Positions 30,012-39,023 are shown, counted from the first letter of the stretch. The stretch is 64,000 nucleotides of DNA from CADCVT01 sp036389485 (GCA_036389485.1 DASVPR010000049.1:81485-145484); one strand, 5' to 3'. Made by a program: numbers and translations. Notes: generated from the sequence alone by a model not told the origin.

Positions 30012-32090
30012 TTGACCGACTTCCTTGACGACTGGGGCGTTGTCGTCGCGCTGGTTGCCGCCGGCCTGGCGGTGGCCTACGGCGTCGTGACGTCCCGCCA
30101 GCTGCTCGCGCTCTCCCCGGGCAACGAGCGCATGCAGGACATCTCGAGCGCGGTGCAGGAGGGCGCTCGCGCCTACCTGAACCGCCAGTACACCGTGATC
30201 GCCGGCATCGCCGCCGTGCTCTTCGTCCTGCTCTTCATCCTGCAGGACTGGAAGGTGGCCGTCGGGTTCCTGATCGGCGGCGCGGCCTCCGCGGCGGCCG
30301 GCTACATCGGCATGAACGTGTCGGTCCGGGCCAACGCGCGGGTCGCGGAGGCCGCCCGCGGGGGCATCCGGCCCGCGCTGGAGGCAGCCTTCCGCGGCGG
30401 CGCGGTCACCGGCCTGCTCGTCGTCGGCCTGGCGCTGCTCGGCGTCGCCGCCTACTACGGCTTCCTCGTCTACATCATCGACGAGGACCAGCGGGAGGCC
30501 ACCAAGGCGCTCGTCGGCCTCGGCTTCGGCGGCTCGCTGATCTCGGTGTTCGCGCGTCTGGGCGGCGGCATCTTCACCAAGGCGGCCGACGTCGGCGCCG
30601 ACCTCGTCGGCAAGGTCGAGGCGGGCATCCCCGAGGACGACCCGCGGAATCCGGCCGTCATCGCGGACAACGTGGGCGACAACGTCGGCGACTGCGCCGG
30701 CATGGCCGCGGACCTCTTCGAGACCTACGCCGTGACCGCGGTGGCCGTCATGTTCCTCGGCGTCCTCACGTTCGCGGAGGGCGACTGGAAGAAGGTCGCG
30801 GTCTACCCGCTCGTGCTCGGCGCCGTCTCGATCGTCGCGTCGATCATCGGCACGTTCGCCGTGCGCGGCGAGCGGGTGGAGCGCGCGCTCTACCAGGGCC
30901 TGGTCGTCTCGGGCGTCGTCGCGGCGCTGGCGTTCCTGCCCGTCACCGCGTGGCTGATGGACGACATCCGCAACATCGCCGGGGACGTCCCCGCCGGGTG
31001 GTTCGACTACTACCTCTGCGCGCTGATCGGCATCGGCGTGACCGCGTTCCTGTTCGTCATCACCGACTACTACACGTCGACGCGCTTCGCGCCCGTGAAG
31101 TCGACGGCGCGCGCGTCGCAGACCGGCCACGCGACGAACATCATCCAGGGCCTCGCCAAGGGCATGCAGGCGACCGCGGCCCCCGCGATCGTCATCTGCG
31201 TCGGCATCCTCGGCGCCTGGCAGCTCGGCGGCGGCGGCACCGAGGGCATCTACGGCATCGGCGTCGCGGTCATGGCGCAGCTCTCGCTGACCGGCCTCAT
31301 CGTGGCGCTCGACGCCTTCGGCCCGATCACCGACAACGCCGGCGGCATCGCGGAGATGGCCGACCTGCCGGAGGACGTTCGCAACGTGACCGACCCGCTC
31401 GACGCGGTCGGCAACACGACGAAGGCGGTCACGAAGGGGTACGCGATCGGCTCGGCCGCGCTTGCCGCGCTCGTGCTGTTCGCGGCGTTCAAGCTCGACC
31501 TGAACCAGGAGCTGACCGACGACGGCCAGAACCCGGTCGCGTTCGCGCTCGATGCTCCCGAGGTCCTGATCGGCCTGCTGATCGGCGGCCTGATGGTGAA
31601 CCTCTTCGCGTCGCTGTCGATGGAGGCCGTCGGCCGCGCCGGCGGCGCCGTCGTCGAGGAGGTCCGTCGCCAGTTCCGCGAGATCCCGGGGATCATGGAG
31701 GGCACGACGCGCCCCGACTACGCCAAGTCGGTCGACCTCGTGACGCAGGCGGCGCAGCGGGAGATGATCCTGCCGTCGCTCATCCCGATCCTCATCCCGT
31801 TCGTCGTCGGGCTCATCTCGACCGAGGCGCTCGGCGGCCTGCTGATCGGCGTCATCGTCGTCGGCTTCTTCGCCGCGGTCTCGATGACGTCGGGCGGCGG
31901 CGCGTGGGACAACGCGAAGAAGCTGATCGAGGACGGCGCGTTCGGGGGCAAGGGCTCCGAGGCGCACGCGGCGTCGGTCACCGGCGACACCGTCGGCGAC
32001 CCGTACAAGGACACCGCCGGCCCGGCGATCAACCCCATGATCAAGGTCGCGAACGTGGTCGCGATCCTCATGATCCCGGTCCTGGTGTAG
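30012..32090 (+). CDS. hppA: membrane H+-translocating pyrophosphatase, K+-independent type
   Basis: 692 residues and about 16 helices. It couples hydrolysis of cytoplasmic pyrophosphate to proton pumping out of the cell. The PPi-binding regions are visible: DVGADLVGKVEAGIPEDDPR and DNVGDNVGDCAGMAADLFE in the first half, and DNAKKLIEDG with TVGDPYKDTAGPAINP near the end. GNTTKAVTKG carries Lys at the position that is Ala in K+-dependent enzymes, which marks the K+-independent class. Start is a TTG 9 bases after GGAGG. A strong hairpin terminator follows at 32117. Confidence 0.95.
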   Translation: MTDFLDDWGVVVALVAAGLAVAYGVVTSRQLLALSPGNERMQDISSAVQEGARAYLNRQYTVIAGIAAVLFVLLFILQDWKVAVGFLIGGAASAAAGYIGMNVSVRANARVAEAARGGIRPALEAAFRGGAVTGLLVVGLALLGVAAYYGFLVYIIDEDQREATKALVGLGFGGSLISVFARLGGGIFTKAADVGADLVGKVEAGIPEDDPRNPAVIADNVGDNVGDCAGMAADLFETYAVTAVAVMFLGVLTFAEGDWKKVAVYPLVLGAVSIVASIIGTFAVRGERVERALYQGLVVSGVVAALAFLPVTAWLMDDIRNIAGDVPAGWFDYYLCALIGIGVTAFLFVITDYYTSTRFAPVKSTARASQTGHATNIIQGLAKGMQATAAPAIVICVGILGAWQLGGGGTEGIYGIGVAVMAQLSLTGLIVALDAFGPITDNAGGIAEMADLPEDVRNVTDPLDAVGNTTKAVTKGYAIGSAALAALVLFAAFKLDLNQELTDDGQNPVAFALDAPEVLIGLLIGGLMVNLFASLSMEAVGRAGGAVVEEVRRQFREIPGIMEGTTRPDYAKSVDLVTQAAQREMILPSLIPILIPFVVGLISTEALGGLLIGVIVVGFFAAVSMTSGGGAWDNAKKLIEDGAFGGKGSEAHAASVTGDTVGDPYKDTAGPAINPMIKVANVVAILMIPVLV

Positions 32091-32116
32091 CGACCCGAGC
32101 ACATCCGTGACGCGAG

Positions 32117-32142
32117 AGGGGCCCCTGCGAGGGGCCCCTTTT
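32117..32142 (+). terminator. intrinsic terminator of hppA
   Basis: AGGGGCCCCT, GCG, AGGGGCCCCT followed by TTT. The ten-base arms are perfect and the T-run lies on the plus strand, directly downstream of hppA. Confidence 0.85.
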
Positions 32143-32177
32143 GCGTTCCGCGCCGATCCGGTGGATCATGGGGAGCG

Positions 32178-32657
32178 ATGCGGGCCGACGACCGCCGCCG
32201 GGAACGCACCGTCGCCGCCCTCGGCGACGGCTACGCGGCGGGCGCTCTCGGCACCGACACGCTGACGCTGCGCGTCGACGCGGCGTACCGGGCGCGCACG
32301 ACGGACGAGCTTCGGTGGCTGACCGCGGACCTGCCGCGGCGCTGGCTCGACGCGGTGCGGGACCGGCTCGAGCGGCGGCGCCGTCCGCGCGCGCCGACCG
32401 TGCGGGTCGACGCGCCGCCCGACGGGCCGGGGCCGTGGACGATCGGGCGGTCCGACGGCTGCCGGCTCGTGATCGCGCACGGCACCGTCAGCCGCCGCCA
32501 CGCGGTGCTGCGGCGCACGGCCGACGGGATCGAGGTGCGCGACCTCGGCTCCCTGAACGGGACCTGGGTCAACGGGTGGCGCGTCGACCGCGCGCTCGTC
32601 AGGCCCGGGGACGCGCTCCAAATCGGGGACGTCCGGGTAGTGCTGCGCCATGGCTGA
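32178..32657 (+). CDS. DUF1707-FHA domain protein
   Basis: 159 residues. Residues 1-55 (RADDRRRERTVAALGDGYAAGALGTDTLTLRVDAAYRARTTDELRWLTADLP) match the short DUF1707 helical domain common at actinobacterial N-termini. Residues about 80-155 form a forkhead-associated domain: WTIGRSDGCRLVI, GTVSRRHAVLRR and DLGSLNGTWVNGWRV hold the phosphothreonine-binding G-R, S-R-x-H and N-G motifs. It should bind a protein phosphorylated on Thr; no Ser/Thr kinase is in the window. Start ATG 32178 follows GGGGAG. The alpha/beta hydrolase gene ends 40 bases downstream on the other strand. Confidence 0.85.
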   Translation: MRADDRRRERTVAALGDGYAAGALGTDTLTLRVDAAYRARTTDELRWLTADLPRRWLDAVRDRLERRRRPRAPTVRVDAPPDGPGPWTIGRSDGCRLVIAHGTVSRRHAVLRRTADGIEVRDLGSLNGTWVNGWRVDRALVRPGDALQIGDVRVVLRHG

Positions 32658-32696
32658 ACCCGTTCCCGCCGGCAGCGACGTCTCCGCCGACGACCC

Positions 32697-34478
32697 CTAT
32701 CCGGACAGGTAGACGGCGCCGGCGGCCCGCGGGCGCGGCGCGAGCGGCCGGTAGGTGATCCGGCGGCCGTCGAGCACGCCGCGGACCCGCCCGCCGACGA
32801 TCCGCAGCGTCCCGGTCGCGCCGGAGCCGGTGACGACGATCGCGTCGGGCCCCTTGGCGAGCGTGCCGCTGACGCGGACGCCGCGCACGACCTCATAGCG
32901 GATCAAGCGTACGCCCCTGCGCCGCACCTCGAGGCGCCCGCCGCGCAGGCCCGGCACGCGCCGGCGGGCCGACAACGCAGCGGCGGTCGCCCACCGCTCC
33001 GCGTCGCGCAGCGTCAGGTCGACCGCGACCGCGGTGCGGGCGATCCGCGCCGGCACGTCGCCCGCGGGGCGCGGGACCTCGCGCAGCGACCGGAACGCCG
33101 GCAGCGCGACGTCGAGCGGCGCGGCCCGGCGCCCGCCGCACGTCTCGATGGCGTCCCCCGCGAGGAACTGCCGGACCGCGCGCGCCGCGCAGCCGCTGAG
33201 GTCGGTGCCGAGCACGGAGTGGCCGACCCCGGGCACGGAGAGGAGCTGCGCGGCCGGGAACTGCGCGGCGATCCGCCGCTGGTCCTCGAGCGGCGTGCGC
33301 AGGTCCTCGCGGCCGGCGAGCACCAGCACGGGGACGTCCGGGCCGGCGGAGGACGGCAGCGGCGGCCGCGGCGTCGCGGGCCACGACACGCACAGCGACG
33401 CCGGGATCCGCGCGAGGATCGAGCGCACCGGGAACGGCGCGTAGCTCGCGGCGTCGGCCAGCAGCGTCTCGGCGAACAGCGTCGGCCGCGTCCGCGGGTC
33501 GGAGTCCGGCGCCCACGGCAGCTGGCCCTCCATGCAGCTCGTCGCCAGGAACCGCGCCTGGTTGACGCCCGCCGCCCCTCCGCCTTCGCTGTAGCGGAGC
33601 AGCCGCAGGAGCGGGGCGGCGTCGCGGTGGGTGGCGGCCTGCAGGGCCGCCGGCAGCTCTGCGCGGATCAGCGGGTCCTGGTCGGCGCCGCGCACGAGGT
33701 CGTAGAGCACGCCGCGGGTGATCCCGCGCAGCCCGCGCGCGCCGATGACCTCGATCGCCCGCGCCAGCAGGACGCGCGTGTCGCCGAGGATGCGCTCGCA
33801 GTCCGGCGTGAAGCAGATCTCGTCGAGCACCCGGGGGAGCGCGAGCTGCGTGAGCCGCGCCATCAGGTCGACCCCCTCGAGCGGCGAGCTCGAGTCGAGG
33901 ATGAGCGCCTGGACGTGGTCGGGGAACCGCCGCGCGTACTCGCCCGCGACCTGCCCGCCATAGGAGACCCCGAGCGGGATGATCTCGTCGACGCCGAGGC
34001 GCGCGCGGAGGTCCTCGACGTCGAGGGCCGTCTCGTAGGTCGAGAAGAACGCCCGCGCCGGCCCGAGCCGCGCGCCGCAGTCCATGACGGGGCCGGCCGC
34101 CTCGGCGACGGTGTCGGCGTCCTTCAGGCGCCGGAGCGACGGGCACGACAGCGCGGTGGAGCGCCCCGCGCCGCGCTGGTCGACGACCACGACCTCGTAG
34201 CCGCGGCCGGCGGCGGTCTGGATCTCGGCGCCGATCACCCGCGCGTCGCGCACCGCCGCCTCGCCGGGCCCGCCCGCGAGGAACACGATCGTCCCGCGCG
34301 CGGCGCCGCGTGCGGGCACCCGGGCGTACGCCAGCTCGAGCGTCGCGCCGCGCGGATCGGCATGGTCGAGGGGCACGTCGAGCTCGTCGCGCGTCACCTG
34401 CGCCCCCGCGAAGGGCGCAATGCTCAGCATTCCTGCGCAGATCGCGCCAACTACACAGAAGAACCTTTTGCGCTCCAT
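32697..34478 (-). CDS. secreted alpha/beta hydrolase, TAP/SlpD-like peptidase family
   Basis: 593 residues. Signal peptide at 1-26 (FCVVGAICAGMLSIAPFAGAQ). The hydrolase core has the oxyanion loop FLAGGPGEA, nucleophile elbow GVSYGGQ (Ser near 172), an Asp in LVLAGREDLRTP and a His in PGVGHSVLG. An inserted lid and the C-terminal cap fit the tripeptidyl-aminopeptidase/prolyl-aminopeptidase-like family of actinobacteria. A beta-rich extra domain (last 120 residues, VRVSGTLAKGPDAIVVTGSGATGTL) is unusual for the family. Probably cleaves peptides or esters outside the cell. ATG at 34478. Confidence 0.85.
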   Translation of the reverse strand: MERKRFFCVVGAICAGMLSIAPFAGAQVTRDELDVPLDHADPRGATLELAYARVPARGAARGTIVFLAGGPGEAAVRDARVIGAEIQTAAGRGYEVVVVDQRGAGRSTALSCPSLRRLKDADTVAEAAGPVMDCGARLGPARAFFSTYETALDVEDLRARLGVDEIIPLGVSYGGQVAGEYARRFPDHVQALILDSSSPLEGVDLMARLTQLALPRVLDEICFTPDCERILGDTRVLLARAIEVIGARGLRGITRGVLYDLVRGADQDPLIRAELPAALQAATHRDAAPLLRLLRYSEGGGAAGVNQARFLATSCMEGQLPWAPDSDPRTRPTLFAETLLADAASYAPFPVRSILARIPASLCVSWPATPRPPLPSSAGPDVPVLVLAGREDLRTPLEDQRRIAAQFPAAQLLSVPGVGHSVLGTDLSGCAARAVRQFLAGDAIETCGGRRAAPLDVALPAFRSLREVPRPAGDVPARIARTAVAVDLTLRDAERWATAAALSARRRVPGLRGGRLEVRRRGVRLIRYEVVRGVRVSGTLAKGPDAIVVTGSGATGTLRIVGGRVRGVLDGRRITYRPLAPRPRAAGAVYLSG

Positions 34479-34531
34479 CGGCGCAAGGTCTCACATCGCG
34501 GCGGCCGGGGCGTCACATCCCGTCTCCCACC

Positions 34532-34537
34532 TAGACT
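34532..34537 (+). promoter_or_regulatory. -10 TAGACT of the first APC transporter gene
   Basis: TAGACT ends 11 bases before ATG 34549, with no ribosome-binding sequence between. Confidence 0.45.
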
Positions 34538-34548
34538 CCTCGCCCCGA

Positions 34549-36432
34549 ATGGCCCAACGCCGACTCCACGGGCTGCAGCGCGTCCTCGGCGTCAACGCCC
34601 TCTTCTCGACCGCCTACGGGAACGTCGGCTCGTCGATCTACTACGCGCTGGGCCTGGTCGCGGGGTACGCGCTCGGGCTGACGCCGATCGTCTTCCTCAT
34701 CACGGGCGTCATCTTCTTCTGCACCGCCGCCACGTACGCGGAGGCGACGTCGATGTACCCGGAGGCCGGCGGCTCCTCGAGCTTCGCGCGCCGGGCGTTC
34801 AACGAGTTCTGGTCCTTCTTCGCGGCGTGGGGCCAGATGCTCAACTACGTCATCACGGTCGCCATCTCGGCGTTCTTCGTGCCGCACTACCTCGGCGGGC
34901 TGTTCTGGGACCCGCTGCGCTCGTCACCCGGCGACATCCTCTTCGGCATCGGCGTGATCGTGCTGCTGAGCGCGATCAACGTCGTCGGGGTCAAGGAGTC
35001 GGCGGGGCTGAACATCGCGCTCGCCGTGGTCGACTTCCTGACCCAGCTGCTGCTCGTCGTCGTCGGGGCCGTCCTCGTGCTCTCGCCGGAGACGCTCGTG
35101 AACAACGTCGACCTCGGCGTCGCGCCGGAGTGGAGCGACTTCCTGCTCGCGATCCCGATCGGGATGATCGCCTACACCGGCATCGAGACCGTCTCGAACA
35201 TGGCCGAGGAGGCCAAGGACGAGACCAAGACGATCCCCGAGGCGATCAACCGCGTGCGCCTCGCGGTGTTCGCCATCTACTTCACGCTTCCCGCGATCGC
35301 GCTGAGCGCGCTGCCGGTGTTCCGCGACGACACGGGCGAGTACGTGACGCTGCTCGGCCTGGGGGAGGACGAGGGCGGCTACGCGGGCGACCCGATCCTC
35401 GGGGTGGTCAAGGAGATCGAGCTCGGGCCGCTGCAGGCGGGCGCGGAGCTGTACGTCGGCATCCTCGCGGCGACGATCCTGTTCCTCGCGACGAACGCCG
35501 GCCTGATCGGCGTGTCGCGGCTGGTGTACTCGATGGGGCTGCACCGCCAGCTGCCCGACCGCCTGCGGCAGCTGCACCCGAAGTACGGCACGCCGTGGGT
35601 CGGCATCGTCGTGTTCGGCGCGATCGCCTGCGTGACGCTCATCCCCGGGCAGGCTGACTTCCTGGGGAGCATGTACGCGTTCGGGGCGATGCTGTCGTTC
35701 ACGATCGCGCACCTCTCGGTGACGGTGCTCCGCGTCAGCCGGCCGGACGCCGAGCGGCCCTACCGCGGGCCCGGGACGCTGCGCGTGCGCGGCCGCGACC
35801 TGCCGCTGTTCGCGATCGTCGGCGGCCTCGGGACCGGGCTCGCGTTCGTCGTGGTCACGCTGCTGAACCTCGACGTCGCGATGGCGGGAACGGTCTGGCT
35901 CGCGCTCGGGATCGTCATCTTCACGCTGTATCGCCGCAACCAGGGGCTGGACCTGACGTCGACGGTCAAGGTCGCGCTGCCCCAGCCGGTCATCGCCCGC
36001 GAGGCGGAGTACGACTCCGTCCTCGTCGCGTTCGAGTCCGGCCATTACGTCGAGGACGCGGTGGCGACCGCGGTGAAGCTGGCGGCGCGACGGCGGCGCG
36101 GGATCCACGTCCTCGTCTGGATCAACGTGCCGAACGCGGCGCCGATCGACGCGTCGATGCCCGAGCAGGAGATGGCGGCGCAGGCGATCGTCGAGCAGGC
36201 GAAGCTCGCCGGCGGCCGGCGCGTCTCCGGGCACTTCGAGAAGGTCCGCGCCGGGCAGGCCGGGCGCCTCGTGGTCAGCGAGGCGAAGGAGATGCGGGCC
36301 GCCGCGATCGTCATGCCCCTGCCGCCGCGGGTGCGGGGCGGCAGCCTGTTCGGCCAGACGCTCGAGACCGTCCTCGCCGAGCGGCCCTGCCGGGTGATCA
36401 TCGAGTCGGTGCCCGACGCCGCAGCGGCATAG
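34549..36432 (+). CDS. APC-superfamily transporter with C-terminal universal-stress-like domain
   Basis: 627 residues. Residues 1 to about 465 hold 12 helices of the amino acid/polyamine/cation permease fold, starting with the helix-1 motif ALFSTAYGNVGSSIYYALGL. After it, YDSVLVAFESGHYVEDAVATAVKLAARR and PRVRGGSLFGQTLETVLAERPCRVIIE form a cytoplasmic alpha/beta domain like UspA, probably nucleotide-binding and regulatory. It resembles transporters of the KUP/cationic-amino-acid type with stress-domain tails. The nearby TrkA-type subunits hint at potassium or osmolyte transport, but substrate is not established. Confidence 0.85.
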   Translation: MAQRRLHGLQRVLGVNALFSTAYGNVGSSIYYALGLVAGYALGLTPIVFLITGVIFFCTAATYAEATSMYPEAGGSSSFARRAFNEFWSFFAAWGQMLNYVITVAISAFFVPHYLGGLFWDPLRSSPGDILFGIGVIVLLSAINVVGVKESAGLNIALAVVDFLTQLLLVVVGAVLVLSPETLVNNVDLGVAPEWSDFLLAIPIGMIAYTGIETVSNMAEEAKDETKTIPEAINRVRLAVFAIYFTLPAIALSALPVFRDDTGEYVTLLGLGEDEGGYAGDPILGVVKEIELGPLQAGAELYVGILAATILFLATNAGLIGVSRLVYSMGLHRQLPDRLRQLHPKYGTPWVGIVVFGAIACVTLIPGQADFLGSMYAFGAMLSFTIAHLSVTVLRVSRPDAERPYRGPGTLRVRGRDLPLFAIVGGLGTGLAFVVVTLLNLDVAMAGTVWLALGIVIFTLYRRNQGLDLTSTVKVALPQPVIAREAEYDSVLVAFESGHYVEDAVATAVKLAARRRRGIHVLVWINVPNAAPIDASMPEQEMAAQAIVEQAKLAGGRRVSGHFEKVRAGQAGRLVVSEAKEMRAAAIVMPLPPRVRGGSLFGQTLETVLAERPCRVIIESVPDAAAA

Positions 36433-36435
36433 GCT
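36430..36435 (+). promoter_or_regulatory. leaderless -10 TAGGCT
   Basis: TAGGCT overlaps the TAG stop of the transporter gene and ends 6 bases before GTG 36442. Confidence 0.5.
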
Positions 36436-36441
36436 CCCCCG

Positions 36442-36615
36442 GTGCTCCGCCACGCGCAGCTCGTGCTGTCCCTCGCGCTCGTCGGGCTCGGCGTCGCGAT
36501 GCTCGCCGTGACGTTCGCCAACGGCGGCGGGCCGCTGGCGAGCGGGGTGCTCTTCGGCGTCCTGTTCTGCGCCGCCGGGCTCGCGCGGCTGTACCTCGCG
36601 CGGAGCGGCGGGTAG
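36442..36615 (+). CDS. 57-residue two-helix membrane protein
   Basis: A short gene between two transporters, easily missed. The GTG start lies 6 bases after TAGGCT. The product has two hydrophobic helices (LVLSLALVGLGVAMLAVTFA and GVLFGVLFCAAGLARLYLA) joined by a Gly-rich turn and ends RSGG. The TAG stop is followed immediately by the GTG start of the second transporter, so the two are co-translated. It may be a small accessory subunit (inference). Confidence 0.65.
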   Translation: MLRHAQLVLSLALVGLGVAMLAVTFANGGGPLASGVLFGVLFCAAGLARLYLARSGG

Positions 36616-38589
36616 GTGCCGGACTACACGCCCGTCCCGACGTCGCCGATCTACCGGCGCTGGCTCGGCTCGCCGACGCTGTTCGCGATCGTCTACACGT
36701 CGGTCGCGAGCGCGATCTACTTCGCGCTCGGCGTCGTCGGCGAGAACGCGCTCGGCCTGACGCCCGTCATCTTCCTGATCGCGGCGATCTCGTTCGCGAT
36801 CACGACGATGACCTACGTCGAGGGCGCTTCGCTGCACCAGGAGCGCGCGGGCTCGACCGTGTTCGCCCGGTACGCGTTCAACGAGCTCGTCTCGTTCGTC
36901 GCCGGCTGGGCGATCCTCCTCGACTTCCTGATCCTGATCGCGATCACGGCGTTCATGACGACCGACTACCTCGGCGTGTTCGTGGGCGACCTGCGCGAGG
37001 GCGTGCCGGAGGACGTCCTGACGCTCGGGATCGTCGCCTACGTCGGGATCCGCAACGTCATCGGGTTCTCCCGGCGCCGCGCGCGGCGGATCCTCGGGCT
37101 CGTCGTCGCCGACCTCGTCGTCCAGCTGCTGATCATCGTGCTCGGCGTCTTCCTCGTGCTCGACGTCTCACTGCTCGCCGACCAGGTCGACCTCGGGACG
37201 ACGCCGACGTGGGAGGACGCGATCTTCGCGCTCACGCTCGCCACCGTCGCGTTCACCTCGCTCGAGTCGGCGGCCGGGCTGGCGGGCGAGGTCGCCGTGG
37301 GGCGGCGCGGGCTGCGGCGGATGGTCTCGAGCGTCGCGCTCACGGTCCTCGTCGTCTACGTCGGGATGGCCGCGGTCGCGCTGAGCGCGCTGCCGGTGGT
37401 CGACGGGGAGACCGCGCTGGGGACGACGTACCTCGAGCGGCCGGTGCTCGGCGTCGTCAGCGCGTACGACCCGCAGTGGCTCGCGGACACCCTGCGGTAC
37501 GTCGTGGGGGCGCTCGCGGCGATGACGCTCGTCGCCGCGGCGAACTCCGGCATGCTCGGGCTGTCGCGGCTGGCCTACTCGCTGGGGACGAACCGGCAGA
37601 TCCCCTCGGCGGTCGGGCGGCTGCACCCGACGCGCGCCACGCCGTTCGTCGTGATCGCGATCGCGGCGCTGCTCGCGGGCGGGCTGGCGCTCACGAAGGA
37701 CATCGAGTTCCTCGTCGGCATCTACGCGTTCGGCGCGCTGCTGGCGTTCACGATCGCGCACCTGTCGATCGTCGTGCTGCGCTTCCGCGAGCCGGAGCGA
37801 CCGACGCCCTACCGCGTGCCGTTCAACGTGCGCGTGCGCGGGGTCGCGGTGCCGATCCCGGCGGTCGTGGGGGCGCTGGGCTCGTTCGGGGCGTGGATCA
37901 CCGTGCTCGTGCTCCACGAGGGCGCGCGGTACGTCGGCATCGGGTGGATGACGTTCGGGCTGCTGCTCTACGTGGTCTACCGCACGACGCAGGACAAGCC
38001 GCTGCTGCGGCGGGTGCAGGTCCCCCAGGCGGCGCTGCAGCGCGAGGCGCGCGAGGCGGAGTACGGCTCGATCCTCGTGCCGCTGATGGGCGGGGCGCTC
38101 GACGACGACATCGTGCAGACCGCGGGGCGGCTGGCGGCCGAGGAGGCGGACGACGACGCGCTCGACGGCGCGGGTGCGACGATCGAGGCCCTGTGGGTCT
38201 TCGAGGTCCCGATGGCGCTGCCGATCGACGCGCGGCTGCCGGACGCGCAGCTGGAGGCGGCGCGGGCCGCGCTGCGGCGGGCCAAGGCGGTGGGGGAGGA
38301 GTACGCGGGCGTCGCGGTCGCCACGGCGACCGTCCGCGCGCGGCGGGCCGGGCAGGCGATCGTCGAGGAGGCGCGGCGCCGGGGCGTCGAGGCGATCGTG
38401 CTCGCCGCCGAGGAGCCGACGCGGGTCCGCGGCGGCGCGCTGCTGGGCGGCCGCGGAAGCCCGCGGGACCAGTTCGTGGGGGAGGTCACCCGCTACGTCG
38501 TCACCAAGGCCCCGTGCCGGGTGATCCTGACGGCGCCGCCCGCGCGCGAGCCGATCCCTTCGGGCCCCTCCGCGCCCTCCCCCGAGTAG
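36616..38589 (+). CDS. second APC-superfamily transporter with universal-stress-like domain
   Basis: 657 residues with the same architecture as the first: 12 helices from LFAIVYTSVASAIYFALGVVG to about residue 455, then a UspA-like cytoplasmic domain (YGSILVPLMGGALDDDIVQTAGRLAA, PTRVRGGALLGGRGSPRDQ, YVVTKAPCRVILTAP). GTG at 36616 directly follows the stop of the small membrane protein. The two transporters are similar but clearly diverged, so they look like an old tandem duplication and perhaps a heteromeric pair. Substrate unknown; cation or amino acid. Confidence 0.85.
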   Translation: MPDYTPVPTSPIYRRWLGSPTLFAIVYTSVASAIYFALGVVGENALGLTPVIFLIAAISFAITTMTYVEGASLHQERAGSTVFARYAFNELVSFVAGWAILLDFLILIAITAFMTTDYLGVFVGDLREGVPEDVLTLGIVAYVGIRNVIGFSRRRARRILGLVVADLVVQLLIIVLGVFLVLDVSLLADQVDLGTTPTWEDAIFALTLATVAFTSLESAAGLAGEVAVGRRGLRRMVSSVALTVLVVYVGMAAVALSALPVVDGETALGTTYLERPVLGVVSAYDPQWLADTLRYVVGALAAMTLVAAANSGMLGLSRLAYSLGTNRQIPSAVGRLHPTRATPFVVIAIAALLAGGLALTKDIEFLVGIYAFGALLAFTIAHLSIVVLRFREPERPTPYRVPFNVRVRGVAVPIPAVVGALGSFGAWITVLVLHEGARYVGIGWMTFGLLLYVVYRTTQDKPLLRRVQVPQAALQREAREAEYGSILVPLMGGALDDDIVQTAGRLAAEEADDDALDGAGATIEALWVFEVPMALPIDARLPDAQLEAARAALRRAKAVGEEYAGVAVATATVRARRAGQAIVEEARRRGVEAIVLAAEEPTRVRGGALLGGRGSPRDQFVGEVTRYVVTKAPCRVILTAPPAREPIPSGPSAPSPE

Positions 38590-38592
38590 CAT
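38587..38592 (+). promoter_or_regulatory. leaderless -10 TAGCAT
   Basis: TAGCAT overlaps the TAG stop of the second transporter and ends 8 bases before GTG 38601. Confidence 0.5.
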
Positions 38593-38600
38593 CGGGAATT

Positions 38601-39023
38601 GTGTTCGTCCTGATCGTGGGCGCCGGCCGCGTCGGCTCCAGCGTCGCCAAGAAGGCCCTCGCCGCGGGCCACGAAGTCTCCGTCCTCGACGAGGACCCGC
38701 TGTCGCACGAGCGGCTCGACGCCAACCAGCCGTCCTCGTGGGAGGACGCCGGGGGTCGCTTCACCGTCGGCACCGCCCTGGAGATCGACGCGCTGCTCGA
38801 GGCGGGGATCGAGCAGGCCGACACGTTCATCGCGTCGACGAACGGGGACAACACGAACCTGGTGATCGCGCAGATCGCTCAGCGGCGGTTCGGGGTGGGG
38901 CGGGTCATCGCGCGCGTCCTCGACCCCGCGCGGGCCGCGTGGTACGCGGAGCAGGGTCTCGAGACCATCTGCCCGACGCAGTACGCGATCTCGGAGTTCG
39001 AGACGGTCCTGGAGCTCGCGTAG
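38601..39023 (+). CDS. TrkA-N (RCK N-lobe) single-domain protein
   Basis: 140 residues. LIVGAGRVGSSVAKKALAAG is the Rossmann glycine loop, SVLDEDPLSHERL the beta-2 acidic end, and AGIEQADTFIASTNGDNTNLVIAQIAQRRF the TrkA-N core. It ends after the N-lobe and lacks the TrkA-C domain, unlike its neighbour. Such proteins bind NAD(H) or nucleotides and gate K+ uptake systems. GTG start with leaderless-type spacing. The stop is followed at once by the ATG of trkA. Confidence 0.82.
   Translation: MFVLIVGAGRVGSSVAKKALAAGHEVSVLDEDPLSHERLDANQPSSWEDAGGRFTVGTALEIDALLEAGIEQADTFIASTNGDNTNLVIAQIAQRRFGVGRVIARVLDPARAAWYAEQGLETICPTQYAISEFETVLELA

Noticed and set aside
29952..32102. Minus-strand 716-codon frame opposite hppA.
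   Set aside because: His/Asp/Arg/Val-rich shadow; hppA is unmistakable on the plus strand.
32649..32711. A 20-codon frame (MAEPVPAGSDVSADDPYPDR) overlapping the end of the FHA gene.
   Set aside because: Could be the stump of a truncated gene, but it is too short and has no supporting signal beyond an ATG.
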